From Lysobacterales bacterium (GTDB lineage Bacteria > Pseudomonadota > Gammaproteobacteria > Xanthomonadales > Ahniellaceae): 64,000 nt of DNA. The stretch lies in NCBI GenBank assembly GCA_016721845.1, contig JADKHK010000013.1, positions 1,718,501-1,782,500 on the forward strand, in the 5' to 3' direction. Positions 25,587-33,583 of this stretch are shown piece by piece. Made by a program: the position numbers and the translations under genes. How positions within the stretch are numbered: position 1 is the stretch's first letter; every line of letters starts with the position of its first letter. The notes beneath the pieces are model-generated. The model saw only the letters and a program-made list of their open reading frames with translations. It did not search any database and was not told where the DNA came from.

Positions 25587-26472
25587 CCTCACGCCGGCGC
25601 TGATCGCGCTGGCCGCTCGCGCCGAATCCGTCCTTGAACGCTTGCTGCCCGCCGACACGCAGGCGCCGGTCCAACTGCATCGCGCGATGCGCTACAGCAC
25701 GCTCGGCGGCGGCAAGCGCCTGCGCCCCTGTCTTGCCTACAGCGCGGCGCTGGCCTGCGGCGGCACACTCGAACAGGCCGATGCCGCAGGCGCCGCGGTC
25801 GAGATGATCCATGCCTATTCGCTGATCCACGACGACCTGCCGGCGATGGACGACGATCACTTGCGCCGCGGCAAGCCGACCTGCCACATCGCGTTCGGGG
25901 AAGCGACCGCGATCCTGGCCGGCGACGCCTTGCAGGCACTCGCGTTCGAAGTGCTCGCGGCCGACCAGCACGCCGACCGCGCCGCGGTCCGGCAGGTCGA
26001 CATGCTGCGGGTGCTCGCTTCGGCCTGCGGTTCGCACGGCATGGCCGGCGGCCAGGCCTTCGATCTCGACGCCGTCGGACGCGCACTCGATCATGTCGAA
26101 CTCGAACGCATGCACGCACACAAGACCGGCGCCCTGATCCGGGCGTCGGTGCATCTCGGCGCGCTCGCGGCCGGCGAACAGGATGCGCTGCGCATCGGCG
26201 CCCTGTTGCGTTATGGCCATGCGGTCGGCCTGGCCTTCCAGATCCGCGACGACATCCTCGACATCGAAGGCGACACCGCCGTCATCGGCAAGCCGCAAGG
26301 CTCGGATGCGGCGCAGAACAAGCCGACCTATCCCGCCATCCTCGGCCTCGCCGAATCACGCTCGCTGGCCGAACACCTGCGCGCCGAAGCCCTCGCCGCA
26401 CTCGCGATCTTCGACGATCGCGCCGAACACCTGCGCGATCTGGCGCACTATTCGGTCGATCGGGTGAGCTGA
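25552..26472 (+). CDS. ispA: (2E,6E)-farnesyl diphosphate synthase
   Basis: This 306-residue trans-prenyl transferase condenses dimethylallyl or geranyl diphosphate with isopentenyl diphosphate to give farnesyl diphosphate for undecaprenol and quinones. The first Asp-rich motif DDLPAMDDD is at residues 94-102 and the second is in FQIRDDILDIEGD. The isopentenyl-binding GGGKRLRP is at 52-59. I use the ATG at 25552, which gives a normal length and overlaps xseB. dxs, often next, is absent; a REP-like palindrome follows. Confidence 0.92.
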   Translation: MARPASTPTRRDLTPALIALAARAESVLERLLPADTQAPVQLHRAMRYSTLGGGKRLRPCLAYSAALACGGTLEQADAAGAAVEMIHAYSLIHDDLPAMDDDHLRRGKPTCHIAFGEATAILAGDALQALAFEVLAADQHADRAAVRQVDMLRVLASACGSHGMAGGQAFDLDAVGRALDHVELERMHAHKTGALIRASVHLGALAAGEQDALRIGALLRYGHAVGLAFQIRDDILDIEGDTAVIGKPQGSDAAQNKPTYPAILGLAESRSLAEHLRAEALAALAIFDDRAEHLRDLAHYSVDRVS

Positions 26473-26473
26473 A

Positions 26474-26500
26474 GTGTCGCGGGACGGAGCCCGCTCCCAC
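26474..26500. repeat. Single REP-like palindrome
   Basis: The sequence between ispA and the LhgO-like gene contains GTCGCGGGACGGAGCCCGCTCCCACA. In reverse complement this reads TGTGGGAGCGGGCTCC followed by GTCCCGCGA, the classic pseudomonad/xanthomonad REP form with a GC-rich stem. It is a different REP sequence class from the doublet at 23937. It directly follows the ispA stop and could act as a transcription terminator or mRNA stabiliser. Confidence 0.65.
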
Positions 26501-26570
26501 AAAAGAATTTCGATCAAGATTCGCACACGCCATTGGGGGAGCGACCTCCAGGCCGCGATAAGCTCCCGCC

Positions 26571-27677
26571 ATGAACTCTCCCGCGGTGGACATCGACAGC
26601 ATCGTGATCGGCGCCGGCGTGGTCGGGCTGGCCGTGGCGAGCGCCTTGGCGCAATCCGGTCGCGAAGTCTTCGTGCTCGAATCCGAAGCGCGTGCCGGCG
26701 AAGGCATTTCCTCGCGCAACTCGGGCGTGATCCACGCCGGAATCTACTACGCGCACGATTCGTGGAAGGCCAGACTGTGCGTGCGCGGCCGGCGCCTGCT
26801 CTACGACTTCTGCGCGCGGCGCGGCATCACCCATCGCAAGCTCGGCAAGCTCGTGGTTGCGAACGACTGGCTCGAAGCCGAGGGCCTGCGCGTCGTCCTG
26901 CAACGTGCACAGGAGAACGGCGTCGAGGGCTTGCGCTACCTCGATGCGGCCGAGGCGATGCGGCTCGAACCATCGCTGCATTGCACCGCCGCGATCGAAT
27001 CGACGGAGTCCGGCATCGTCGATGTCGCCGACTACGTGATGGCCCTGGTCGGCGAAATCGAACAACGGGGCGGTCGCGTGCAATGCGAGACCCGTGTCGA
27101 GAACGTGCATGTCGAAGCCGGTGCCTTCAGCGTCGAAGTCGCAGGCGGCGACCGTGTCCGCTGCCGGCGCGTCGTCAACGCGGCCGGGCTCACCTCCACC
27201 GAACTCGCGCGTCGCATCGACGGTCTCGATCGCGCGCATATCCCGACCCAGTTCTACGCCGCCGGCCACTACTACCGCCTGCGCGGCAAGTCACCGTTCT
27301 CGCGCCTGATCTATCCGGTACCACAGGCCGCCGGACTTGGTGTGCATCTCGGCCTCGACAGCGCCGGCCACGTGCATTTCGGCCCCGACGTGCGCTGGAT
27401 CGACGCGCCCGACTATCACTTCGACGACCGCCAGCGCAGCGCCTTCGCCGACTCGATACGGCGCTGGTGGCCCGCGCTGCGCGACGACCAGCTCGAGCCC
27501 GATTTCGTTGGCGTGCGCCCCAAGCTCGTCGGCCCCGGGCAACCCAGCGGCGACTTCGTGATCCAGGATGCCGCCGTGCATGGCATCGCGAACCTCGTCA
27601 ACCTGTTCGGCATCGAATCGCCCGGCCTCACGTCCAGCCTCGCGATCGGGGAAGAGGTGCTGAACCGACTGGCTTAG
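26571..27677 (+). CDS. FAD-dependent oxidoreductase, L-2-hydroxyglutarate oxidase-like
   Basis: This 368-residue DAO-family flavoprotein has the Rossmann motif VIGAGVVGLAVASALAQSGREVFVLE and the family mark GISSRNSGVIHAGIYYAHDSWKARLCVRG, which is typical of LhgO/L2HGDH-like oxidases. These oxidise L-2-hydroxyglutarate to 2-oxoglutarate and pass electrons to the quinone pool. The C-terminal GVRPKLVGPGQPSGDFVIQD and LVNLFGIESPGLTSSLAIG also fit. E. coli LhgO is about 420 residues, so this is a shorter homologue, and the substrate is less certain. No lhgD/gabD neighbours are seen. Confidence 0.8.
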   Translation: MNSPAVDIDSIVIGAGVVGLAVASALAQSGREVFVLESEARAGEGISSRNSGVIHAGIYYAHDSWKARLCVRGRRLLYDFCARRGITHRKLGKLVVANDWLEAEGLRVVLQRAQENGVEGLRYLDAAEAMRLEPSLHCTAAIESTESGIVDVADYVMALVGEIEQRGGRVQCETRVENVHVEAGAFSVEVAGGDRVRCRRVVNAAGLTSTELARRIDGLDRAHIPTQFYAAGHYYRLRGKSPFSRLIYPVPQAAGLGVHLGLDSAGHVHFGPDVRWIDAPDYHFDDRQRSAFADSIRRWWPALRDDQLEPDFVGVRPKLVGPGQPSGDFVIQDAAVHGIANLVNLFGIESPGLTSSLAIGEEVLNRLA

Positions 27678-27760
27678 GCGAACCGTTGATTGCGCCGAGC
27701 AATGTGGCGCCTCCATCCATGACGGAGTCTCCAACTTTTCTGATTCAGTCGAGGCAAACG

Positions 27761-28336
27761 ATGAAACTGGTGACCAACTTGGGAATTCGCTGGATCAGCG
27801 GCATGACATTGCTGTGCGCGTCGGCAATTGCCGTAGCTTGTAGCTGCCCGTTGGGCCCACTGGACCGTGATGCCGGGGGTGAGGCCAAACACGTGTTCGT
27901 CTTCCGCTTGCTGGATGCGCGACTTGAGTCGGACGACGGTGCGCGCAGCAACATCCCCGGACCGGTTCACGGGAGAATTCGTGTCGTCGAGTCTTTGAGA
28001 GGCGATGGTCGGCAGTTTGATTCCATCGAGTTCTATACATCACAGTGTTGTGGATCGCGGCTCGATGTCGGCCACTACTACATCGCTTTTGTGGACACCG
28101 ATGGCGAGTCGTTTCTTGCCAACGCGAGTTCCGTCGCCGAGTTGTACTTCGGATACAGCGAACCGACATCGAGCGCACCGTACGATGTCTGGAAGGCGGC
28201 CAGCCTCCGAAAACGACTGGATGGGAGCGTGGTGATGGATCAGACAGTTCGAAACCGTGCGTTTTCCCGAATCAGTCAGCTGCCGCCGCCTCCGCCGCCG
28301 TGTCCTGACCGCAAGCCGCAGGTCAAGGAAGACTGA
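27761..28336 (+). CDS. Secreted Cys-rich protein, possible NTR/TIMP-like fold
   Basis: This 191-residue protein has a signal peptide whose end reads AIAVACSCPLGP; the Cys could be a lipobox or, after normal cleavage, the C-x-C at the mature start. That C-x-C, followed by strand-rich segments with KHVFVFRLLDARLES, GRIRVVESLRGD, TSQCCGSRLDVGHYYIAFVDTDG, resembles the NTR (TIMP-like) OB-fold. This is a weak, by-eye comparison. The C-terminus is Pro-rich (QLPPPPPPCPDRKP). GAGG lies six bases before the ATG at 27761. The function is unknown; base composition is lower in GC than its neighbours, hinting at different origin. Confidence 0.65.
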   Translation: MKLVTNLGIRWISGMTLLCASAIAVACSCPLGPLDRDAGGEAKHVFVFRLLDARLESDDGARSNIPGPVHGRIRVVESLRGDGRQFDSIEFYTSQCCGSRLDVGHYYIAFVDTDGESFLANASSVAELYFGYSEPTSSAPYDVWKAASLRKRLDGSVVMDQTVRNRAFSRISQLPPPPPPCPDRKPQVKED

Positions 28337-28337
28337 A

Positions 28338-29918
28338 ATGCCAATGCCCACTGTAGCGATTTCTTCCCTTCGACCCGCCGGCGACATCAACGGCTTCTTC
28401 GGCTTGGTCGTCGACAACGTGTCGATCCTGGCCTTCATCGCGACCGTGCTGGTCGGCGTGTTCGGCATGCCGGCGGAGATCGTGTACACGAAGATGTTTC
28501 CGGGCACGGCGCTGGGCGTGCTCGTCGGCAACCTGCTGTACACGCGTATGGCGATCACGCTGGCGAAACGCGAGGGTCGCAGCGACGTGACGGCGATGCC
28601 GCTCGGGCTGGATGCACCGACCTCGATCGGCATGGCCTTGCTGGTGCTCGGCCCGGCATTCGCGGGATTTCGCGCTCAGGGTCTCGATGCCGAGGCCGCG
28701 GGCCTGCGCACCTGGCAACTCGGCATGGCGGCGCTGGTGATCATGGGCACGTTGAAATTCGCGCTGTCATTTTTCGGCGACGCCGTGCGTCGCCATGTGC
28801 CACGTGCCGGACTGCTCGGTTCGATCGCCGGCATCGCGCTGGTGCTGATGGGTTTCCTGCCGCTGATCGAGATCCTGCGCGTGCCGGTGGTCGGATTCGT
28901 CGGGCTGGGACTCGTGCTGGCGCTGCTGCTCGGTGCGCCGCGTTTCGCGAAGCTGCCCTCGGTGCCATTCGCGGTATTGATGGGCACCGTGCTGTATTAC
29001 GCGCTCGGCAGCAGTGGACTGATCGGCGACGCCTTCCATGCACCCCCGTCGCCGCAGTGGCGCTTCGCCTTGCCATGGCCGAACCTCGGCTTCATCGCCG
29101 GCTTCGGCGATGCGATGCCCTATGTGCCGCTGCTGATCCCGTTCGGCCTGCTGATGGTGATCGGCGGCATCAACGTGACCGAAAGCGCGCATGCCGCAGG
29201 CGATCGCTTCAAGACTCGCGACATCCTGCTGGTCGAGGCCTGTTCGACCCTGGTGGCCGGCGTCTGCGGCGGCGTCGCGCAGACCACGCCCTACATCGGC
29301 CAGCCGTCGTACAAGGCGATGGGCGCGGGCCACCGCTACACGTTTGCGACCGGACTCTTCATCGGACTCGGCGGACTGTTCGGCGTCCTGGCGGCCCTGG
29401 TCGAGTTCCTGCCCTTGGCCGTGCTCGCGCCGATCCTGGTCTATGTCGCGATCGGGATCTGCGTCCAGTCATTCGAGGCGACGCCGAAGAAATACTGGGC
29501 GGCGGTGGTCATCGCCTTCTTCCCGGCGATCGCGCGCATGCTCGCGATCAAGCTGGGCGATCCGAGCTACATCCCGTTCGATCGCTTCGGCGCACTCTAC
29601 GCTCCGGGTCCGCATGGCCCATCCGAGCTGTTCACCATCGTCGTGCTTGGCAATGGCTTCATCCTCACGTCGATGGTCTGGGCCGCGACCTTCGTTGCCG
29701 TCATCGACGGCAAGGCCTGGCGTGCGTCATTTGCACTGGTCGTCGGCGCCGCGCTGACGGCCTTCGGCCTGATCCACTCGATCCGCCCCGATGCGGCGCT
29801 GTACCTGCCGTGGCAGCTCGGCCCGGCCGACCTGACGATGGTCCTGCAGTGGACCGCGGGCTATGCGGGGCTGGCACTGCTGCTGCCGCTGATGCTGCGC
29901 GGAGATGCGCGTCGCTGA
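28338..29918 (+). CDS. NCS2 family (AzgA-like) nucleobase permease
   Basis: This 526-residue inner-membrane protein has about 12 to 14 hydrophobic helices. It resembles the xanthine/uracil NCS2 family, AzgA branch: GLVVDNVSILAFIATVLVG, then LGLDAPTSIGMALLVLGPAF, GGINVTESAHAAGDRFKTRDILL, and ACSTLVAGVCGGVAQTTPYIGQPSYKAMGAG. Such permeases import purines with protons. The substrate cannot be named. The ATG at 28338 has AAGGAAG about seven bases upstream and directly follows the stop of the previous gene, suggesting co-transcription. Confidence 0.85.
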   Translation: MPMPTVAISSLRPAGDINGFFGLVVDNVSILAFIATVLVGVFGMPAEIVYTKMFPGTALGVLVGNLLYTRMAITLAKREGRSDVTAMPLGLDAPTSIGMALLVLGPAFAGFRAQGLDAEAAGLRTWQLGMAALVIMGTLKFALSFFGDAVRRHVPRAGLLGSIAGIALVLMGFLPLIEILRVPVVGFVGLGLVLALLLGAPRFAKLPSVPFAVLMGTVLYYALGSSGLIGDAFHAPPSPQWRFALPWPNLGFIAGFGDAMPYVPLLIPFGLLMVIGGINVTESAHAAGDRFKTRDILLVEACSTLVAGVCGGVAQTTPYIGQPSYKAMGAGHRYTFATGLFIGLGGLFGVLAALVEFLPLAVLAPILVYVAIGICVQSFEATPKKYWAAVVIAFFPAIARMLAIKLGDPSYIPFDRFGALYAPGPHGPSELFTIVVLGNGFILTSMVWAATFVAVIDGKAWRASFALVVGAALTAFGLIHSIRPDAALYLPWQLGPADLTMVLQWTAGYAGLALLLPLMLRGDARR

Positions 29919-29982
29919 GGGCGTGATCCGCGCTCGCTCCCGTTGCCGTATGTGCAGGTGAACCCGACCAGGACCCTGCCCC

Positions 29983-31422
29983 ATGCGCGCCCGTTTCCGT
30001 TCCTTGCTGCTCCTCCTGCCCGCCCTGCTCCTGAACACGGGCGCCCGCGCGGGCACCGTGGACGGCACCATCAATCCGAACTACGGCAACAACCTCGGGC
30101 GTGCGGTTGTCGCCGCCTCGCCTGGCTTCGGCACGGCCAATCCGGGGCTGCGCGCGATGGCAACGTCGGTGAGTGGACGGACCTGGCTGTTCGGCGAAGA
30201 TCGATCGGGGTTGCAGAACGAATTGCTGCTGATCGCGCGACTGGACGCCGCCACCGGGCAAATCGACGCCGGCTTCGGCGGTGGCGATGGCCTGGTCACG
30301 GTCGGCTTTCCGGCCGGCATCAACGGTCCGAAAATCGATGGCGCGTTGATCCAGCCGGACGGCAAGCCGCTGATCTTCGGCTACGCCTTCCATCTGCTCG
30401 GCCAGGATTACGAGACCGTCGGCCTCATCTGCCGGCTCAATGTCGCCGGCAATTTCGACCTGAGTTTCGGCAGCAACGGCTGCCGGATGATCACCGGTCT
30501 GGCCAGTCATCACGAGTCCTGCACCGTGCGCGACCTGGGCTTCGACAACGACAACAACGGGATGATCGCGGTCGGCGGATGCCGCGGCGACGAAGCCGGC
30601 GCGACCAACCCGGTGTTCGTCGCCAAGCTCACCGCGAGCGGCGGCTTCGATCCGGAGTTCACCGGCGGCGGCGTCGGCTTTCCAAGCGTGAGTGGCGGCA
30701 AGATCGAATTCATCAACGCCCTCAAGGTCCAGCAAAGTGGACGCTTCGCCGCTGCCGCCACCATCTCCGGCATCGACGGCGACTACGACATCGGCGTGCT
30801 CCAGTTCAGCAACGACGGCACGCTCGACCCGACCTGGCACAGCGCCGGCGCGCGCCGCGTCCCGATCGACATCGCCGGGAACCTGCATGATTTCGGCATG
30901 GGCATCGCCCAGCGTCCGGACGGCCGCATCCTCGTCGCCGGACTGGCCGACGGTCCCGACTACGACGATGCCGTGGTGCTGGTGCAACTGGAAGCGGATG
31001 GCGATCTCGACCCGAGCTTCGGCACCGGCGGCATCGCTACCGGACCTGAGCCGCTGACGTTCTCCGTGCAATTCGCCGACGATGTGGTGCCGCTGCAAGT
31101 CCTGCACAGCCTGGCGATCGACGATCTTGGGCGACCGGTCGTGCTCGGACTGCTCGCACTCGCCAACGATGTGCGCGTCTATCGTTTCACCGCGAATGGC
31201 GCGAAAGATCCGCAATTCGGCGTCGCCGGGCGCGGATTGGTCGACATCGATCACACCGAGGTTCTGGTCGGTCCGTTCGATTCCGAAGACTGGCCCAAGG
31301 GCATGATCGTGGAACGCGACCGCATCGTCATCGCGACGCGCTCGGACCGGAATCTCGACAACTTCGCATTCGTGGCGACCACCCTGCAAGCCGCCAACCT
31401 GCTGACCGACGGCTTCGAGTGA
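29983..31422 (+). CDS. Secreted delta-60-repeat protein with DGFE tail
   Basis: This 479-residue protein has a signal peptide (SLLLLLPALLLNTGARA) and then several delta-60-type repeats, each with a hydrophobic strand pair and the end R-L-x-x-x-G-x-x-D-x-x-F-G (for example RLDAATGQIDAGFGG, RLNVAGNFDLSFGSNG, QLEADGDLDPSFGTGG, RFTANGAKDPQFGVAG). It should form a beta-propeller-like fold. The C-terminus is LLTDGFE, shared with the secreted protein at 59147-60586. The repeat family is widespread in secreted bacterial proteins of unknown function. Confidence 0.8.
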   Translation: MRARFRSLLLLLPALLLNTGARAGTVDGTINPNYGNNLGRAVVAASPGFGTANPGLRAMATSVSGRTWLFGEDRSGLQNELLLIARLDAATGQIDAGFGGGDGLVTVGFPAGINGPKIDGALIQPDGKPLIFGYAFHLLGQDYETVGLICRLNVAGNFDLSFGSNGCRMITGLASHHESCTVRDLGFDNDNNGMIAVGGCRGDEAGATNPVFVAKLTASGGFDPEFTGGGVGFPSVSGGKIEFINALKVQQSGRFAAAATISGIDGDYDIGVLQFSNDGTLDPTWHSAGARRVPIDIAGNLHDFGMGIAQRPDGRILVAGLADGPDYDDAVVLVQLEADGDLDPSFGTGGIATGPEPLTFSVQFADDVVPLQVLHSLAIDDLGRPVVLGLLALANDVRVYRFTANGAKDPQFGVAGRGLVDIDHTEVLVGPFDSEDWPKGMIVERDRIVIATRSDRNLDNFAFVATTLQAANLLTDGFE

Positions 31423-31452
31423 ACGGGCCCGGGCCGGACGGCCCACAGGCTC

Positions 31453-32808
31453 TCAGCTGCCCGCGACCATCATCTTCTCGAGCAGGATCGATCCGGTGAG
31501 GATCGATCCGCGGCGGTCGATGTCGCTGCCGACCGCGACGATGCGCTGGAACATGTCGCGCAACTGACCAGCGATCGTGACTTCGTCGACCGGGTAAGCG
31601 ATGACGCCGTTCTCGACCCAGAAGCCCGACGCGCCGCGCGAATAGTCGCCGGTGACGGTGTTGACGCCCTGGCCCATCAGCTCGGTGACCAGGAAGCCGG
31701 TGCCGAGTCGCTGCAGCATGTCCGCAAAATCGCCACCATTCGTCGAGACCATCAGGTTGTGGATGCCGCCGGCATTGCCGGTGCTCTCCAGACCAAGCTT
31801 GCGCGCCGAATACGAGCCGAGGATGTAGCGCGCGAGCACGCCATCGCGGATCAGTTCGCGATCGACGGTCGCCACGCCTTCGGCGTCGAACGCGGATGAG
31901 CCGGCGCCGCGCTTGATGTGCGGTTGTTCGAGGATGTTGAACCAGGCCGGGAACAGGCGCTGGCCGACGCTGTCGAGCAGGAACGAGGCCTTGCGATACA
32001 AGGCACCGCCACTGACCGCACCGACCAGATGCCCGATCAATGAACGCGCCACGTCCGGCACGAACAGCACGGCGCATTCCTGGGTCGCGATCTTGCGCGG
32101 CGACAGGCGGGCCAGCGTGCGCTCGCCGGCGCGGCGCCCCACCGCTTCGGCCGATTCCAGATCCTCGGCGGCGACACCGGTGGTGTACCAGTAGTCGCGC
32201 TGCATGCCGTTATCGTCTTCGCCGAGCAGCGAACACGACAGCGAATGCCGGGTACCGGACTCGCGCCCGATGAAGCCGTGCGTGTTCGCATAGACCGCAA
32301 CGCCACTGCTGCTCGATACATTCGCGCCATCGGAATTGTGCAGGCGCGGATCGAGCGCACGTCCGGCCGCTTCCGAGGCGATGCCGAGTTCGATCGCGCG
32401 GGTCGCGTCCAGCGCCCACGGATGCCACTGGTCGAGATCGGGGAAGTAGGTCGCCATGCGACCGGCCTCGGCCAGTCCGGCGCAGGGGTCTTCTTCGGTG
32501 TAGCGCGCAATCGCGCAGGCCTGTTCGATCGTGGTCGTGATCGATTCGGCGCGCACGTCGGCGGTACTGGCCGATCCCTTCCGCTTGCCGAAGTAGACGC
32601 TGACCGCGACCCCGCGATCCCGCGTGTGCTCGACGGTTTCGACCTCGCCCATGCGCACGTTGACGTTGAGGCCGGCGTCGAGGTTCAAGCTGACTTCCGC
32701 CTGCGAAGCGCCGAGGGCACGGCAGCGTGCGAGCACGTCCTCGGCCAGATTGGCGAGTTCGTCCAGCGAGCGTTCGGGCGAATGCGAATGGGAGAGTTCA
32801 GCGCTCAC
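31453..32808 (-). CDS. pmbA: Metalloprotease PmbA/TldE
   Basis: This 451-residue protein is the TldE (PmbA) subunit of the TldD/TldE protease. It shows ALGASQAEVSLNLDAGLNVNVRMGEVETVEHTRDRGVAVSVYFGKRKGSAST and the C-terminal NGVIAYPVDEVTIAGQLRDMFQRIVAVGSD with GSILLEKM. TldE lacks the zinc motif; it pairs with TldD in the cytoplasm to degrade unstructured peptides and process some microcins and CcdA. tldD lies close by at 33584, separated by darP on the other strand. No RiPP precursor was seen. Confidence 0.93.
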   Translation of the reverse strand: MSAELSHSHSPERSLDELANLAEDVLARCRALGASQAEVSLNLDAGLNVNVRMGEVETVEHTRDRGVAVSVYFGKRKGSASTADVRAESITTTIEQACAIARYTEEDPCAGLAEAGRMATYFPDLDQWHPWALDATRAIELGIASEAAGRALDPRLHNSDGANVSSSSGVAVYANTHGFIGRESGTRHSLSCSLLGEDDNGMQRDYWYTTGVAAEDLESAEAVGRRAGERTLARLSPRKIATQECAVLFVPDVARSLIGHLVGAVSGGALYRKASFLLDSVGQRLFPAWFNILEQPHIKRGAGSSAFDAEGVATVDRELIRDGVLARYILGSYSARKLGLESTGNAGGIHNLMVSTNGGDFADMLQRLGTGFLVTELMGQGVNTVTGDYSRGASGFWVENGVIAYPVDEVTIAGQLRDMFQRIVAVGSDIDRRGSILTGSILLEKMMVAGS

Positions 32809-32846
32809 GGGCTATCCTTGGATCATTGAATGCGGAGTTCATCGCG

Positions 32847-33431
32847 ATGCACGACGAAAAAATGGATTGGGACGAGTACTACGGCGGACCCAGCCGGAGC
32901 ATGGTCAAGCGCGAGGCGCTGGACGTGCTGGTGCTCGCCAAGGAACTGGTCGCGCTGTCCGAGCGCGAACTGGCGCGCGTGCCGCTGAGCGATGCGCTGC
33001 GCGATCAGGTGCTTGAATCGCAGCGCATCACCGCGAACATCGCACACAAGCGCCAAGTCCAGTTTCTGGCGAAGCAGATGCGCAAGCACGAGGATGAACT
33101 GCCGGCGATCCGCGAAGCGCTGGACGCGCCGAAGCAGGAACGTCGTCGCGCGGCGGCCGCGCTGCATCGCATCGAGGAGTGGCGCGACAAGTTGATTCGC
33201 GAAGGCGACGACGCCATCAACGAACTGCTGGCCGCAATGCCCGGCGCCGATCGTCAGCAACTGCGCCAACTGGTCCGCACCGCCAAGGCCGAAGCCGCCG
33301 CGAACAAACCGCCCGCCGCTGCCCGCCAATTGTTCCGCGCCATCCAGGCCGCGTATGGCGAAGCGATCGAGCCGCGGGACCTGGACGAGATTGTCGCCGA
33401 CGAAAGCGATGCGGCCGACAACGCGCGCTGA
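32847..33431 (+). CDS. darP: Ribosome biogenesis factor DarP (DUF615, YjgA)
   Basis: This 194-residue acidic-basic helical protein matches YjgA/DarP: DWDEYYGGPSRSMVKREAL, LVALSERELARVPL, RITANIAHKRQVQFLAKQMRKHE and a second helical repeat. DarP associates with the 50S subunit during assembly. The ATG at 32847 with GAG upstream removes an unrelated extension. The gene is divergent from pmbA (38 bases between starts), the same pairing seen in many Gammaproteobacteria including E. coli. Confidence 0.93.
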   Translation: MHDEKMDWDEYYGGPSRSMVKREALDVLVLAKELVALSERELARVPLSDALRDQVLESQRITANIAHKRQVQFLAKQMRKHEDELPAIREALDAPKQERRRAAAALHRIEEWRDKLIREGDDAINELLAAMPGADRQQLRQLVRTAKAEAAANKPPAAARQLFRAIQAAYGEAIEPRDLDEIVADESDAADNAR

Positions 33432-33454
33432 GGTTCGGCGCACGATCGAAGCGC

Positions 33455-33577
33455 GCCCCTCATCCGCCCTGCGGGCACCTTCTCCCCGCTGACGCGGAGA
33501 GAAGGAAAATGGCCGCATGTTCTTCCTTCTCCCCGTGCCAGCGGGGAGAAGGTGGCGCGCAGCGCCGGTTGAGGGGC
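33455..33577. repeat. Long imperfect inverted repeat (intergenic palindrome)
   Basis: The gap between darP and tldD holds a 123-base inverted repeat. The left arm at 33455-33487 (GCCCCTCATCCGCCCTGCGGG, then CACCTTCTCCCC) is the near reverse complement of the right arm at 33543-33577. A second pair of smaller stems lies inside (CTCCCCGC and GCGGGGAG variants). Elements of this kind, with the CCCTCA and CCTTCTCCCC marks, occur between genes in many Proteobacteria. It could fold in RNA and separate the convergent transcripts of darP and tldD. Confidence 0.75.
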
Positions 33578-33583
33578 AAACCA

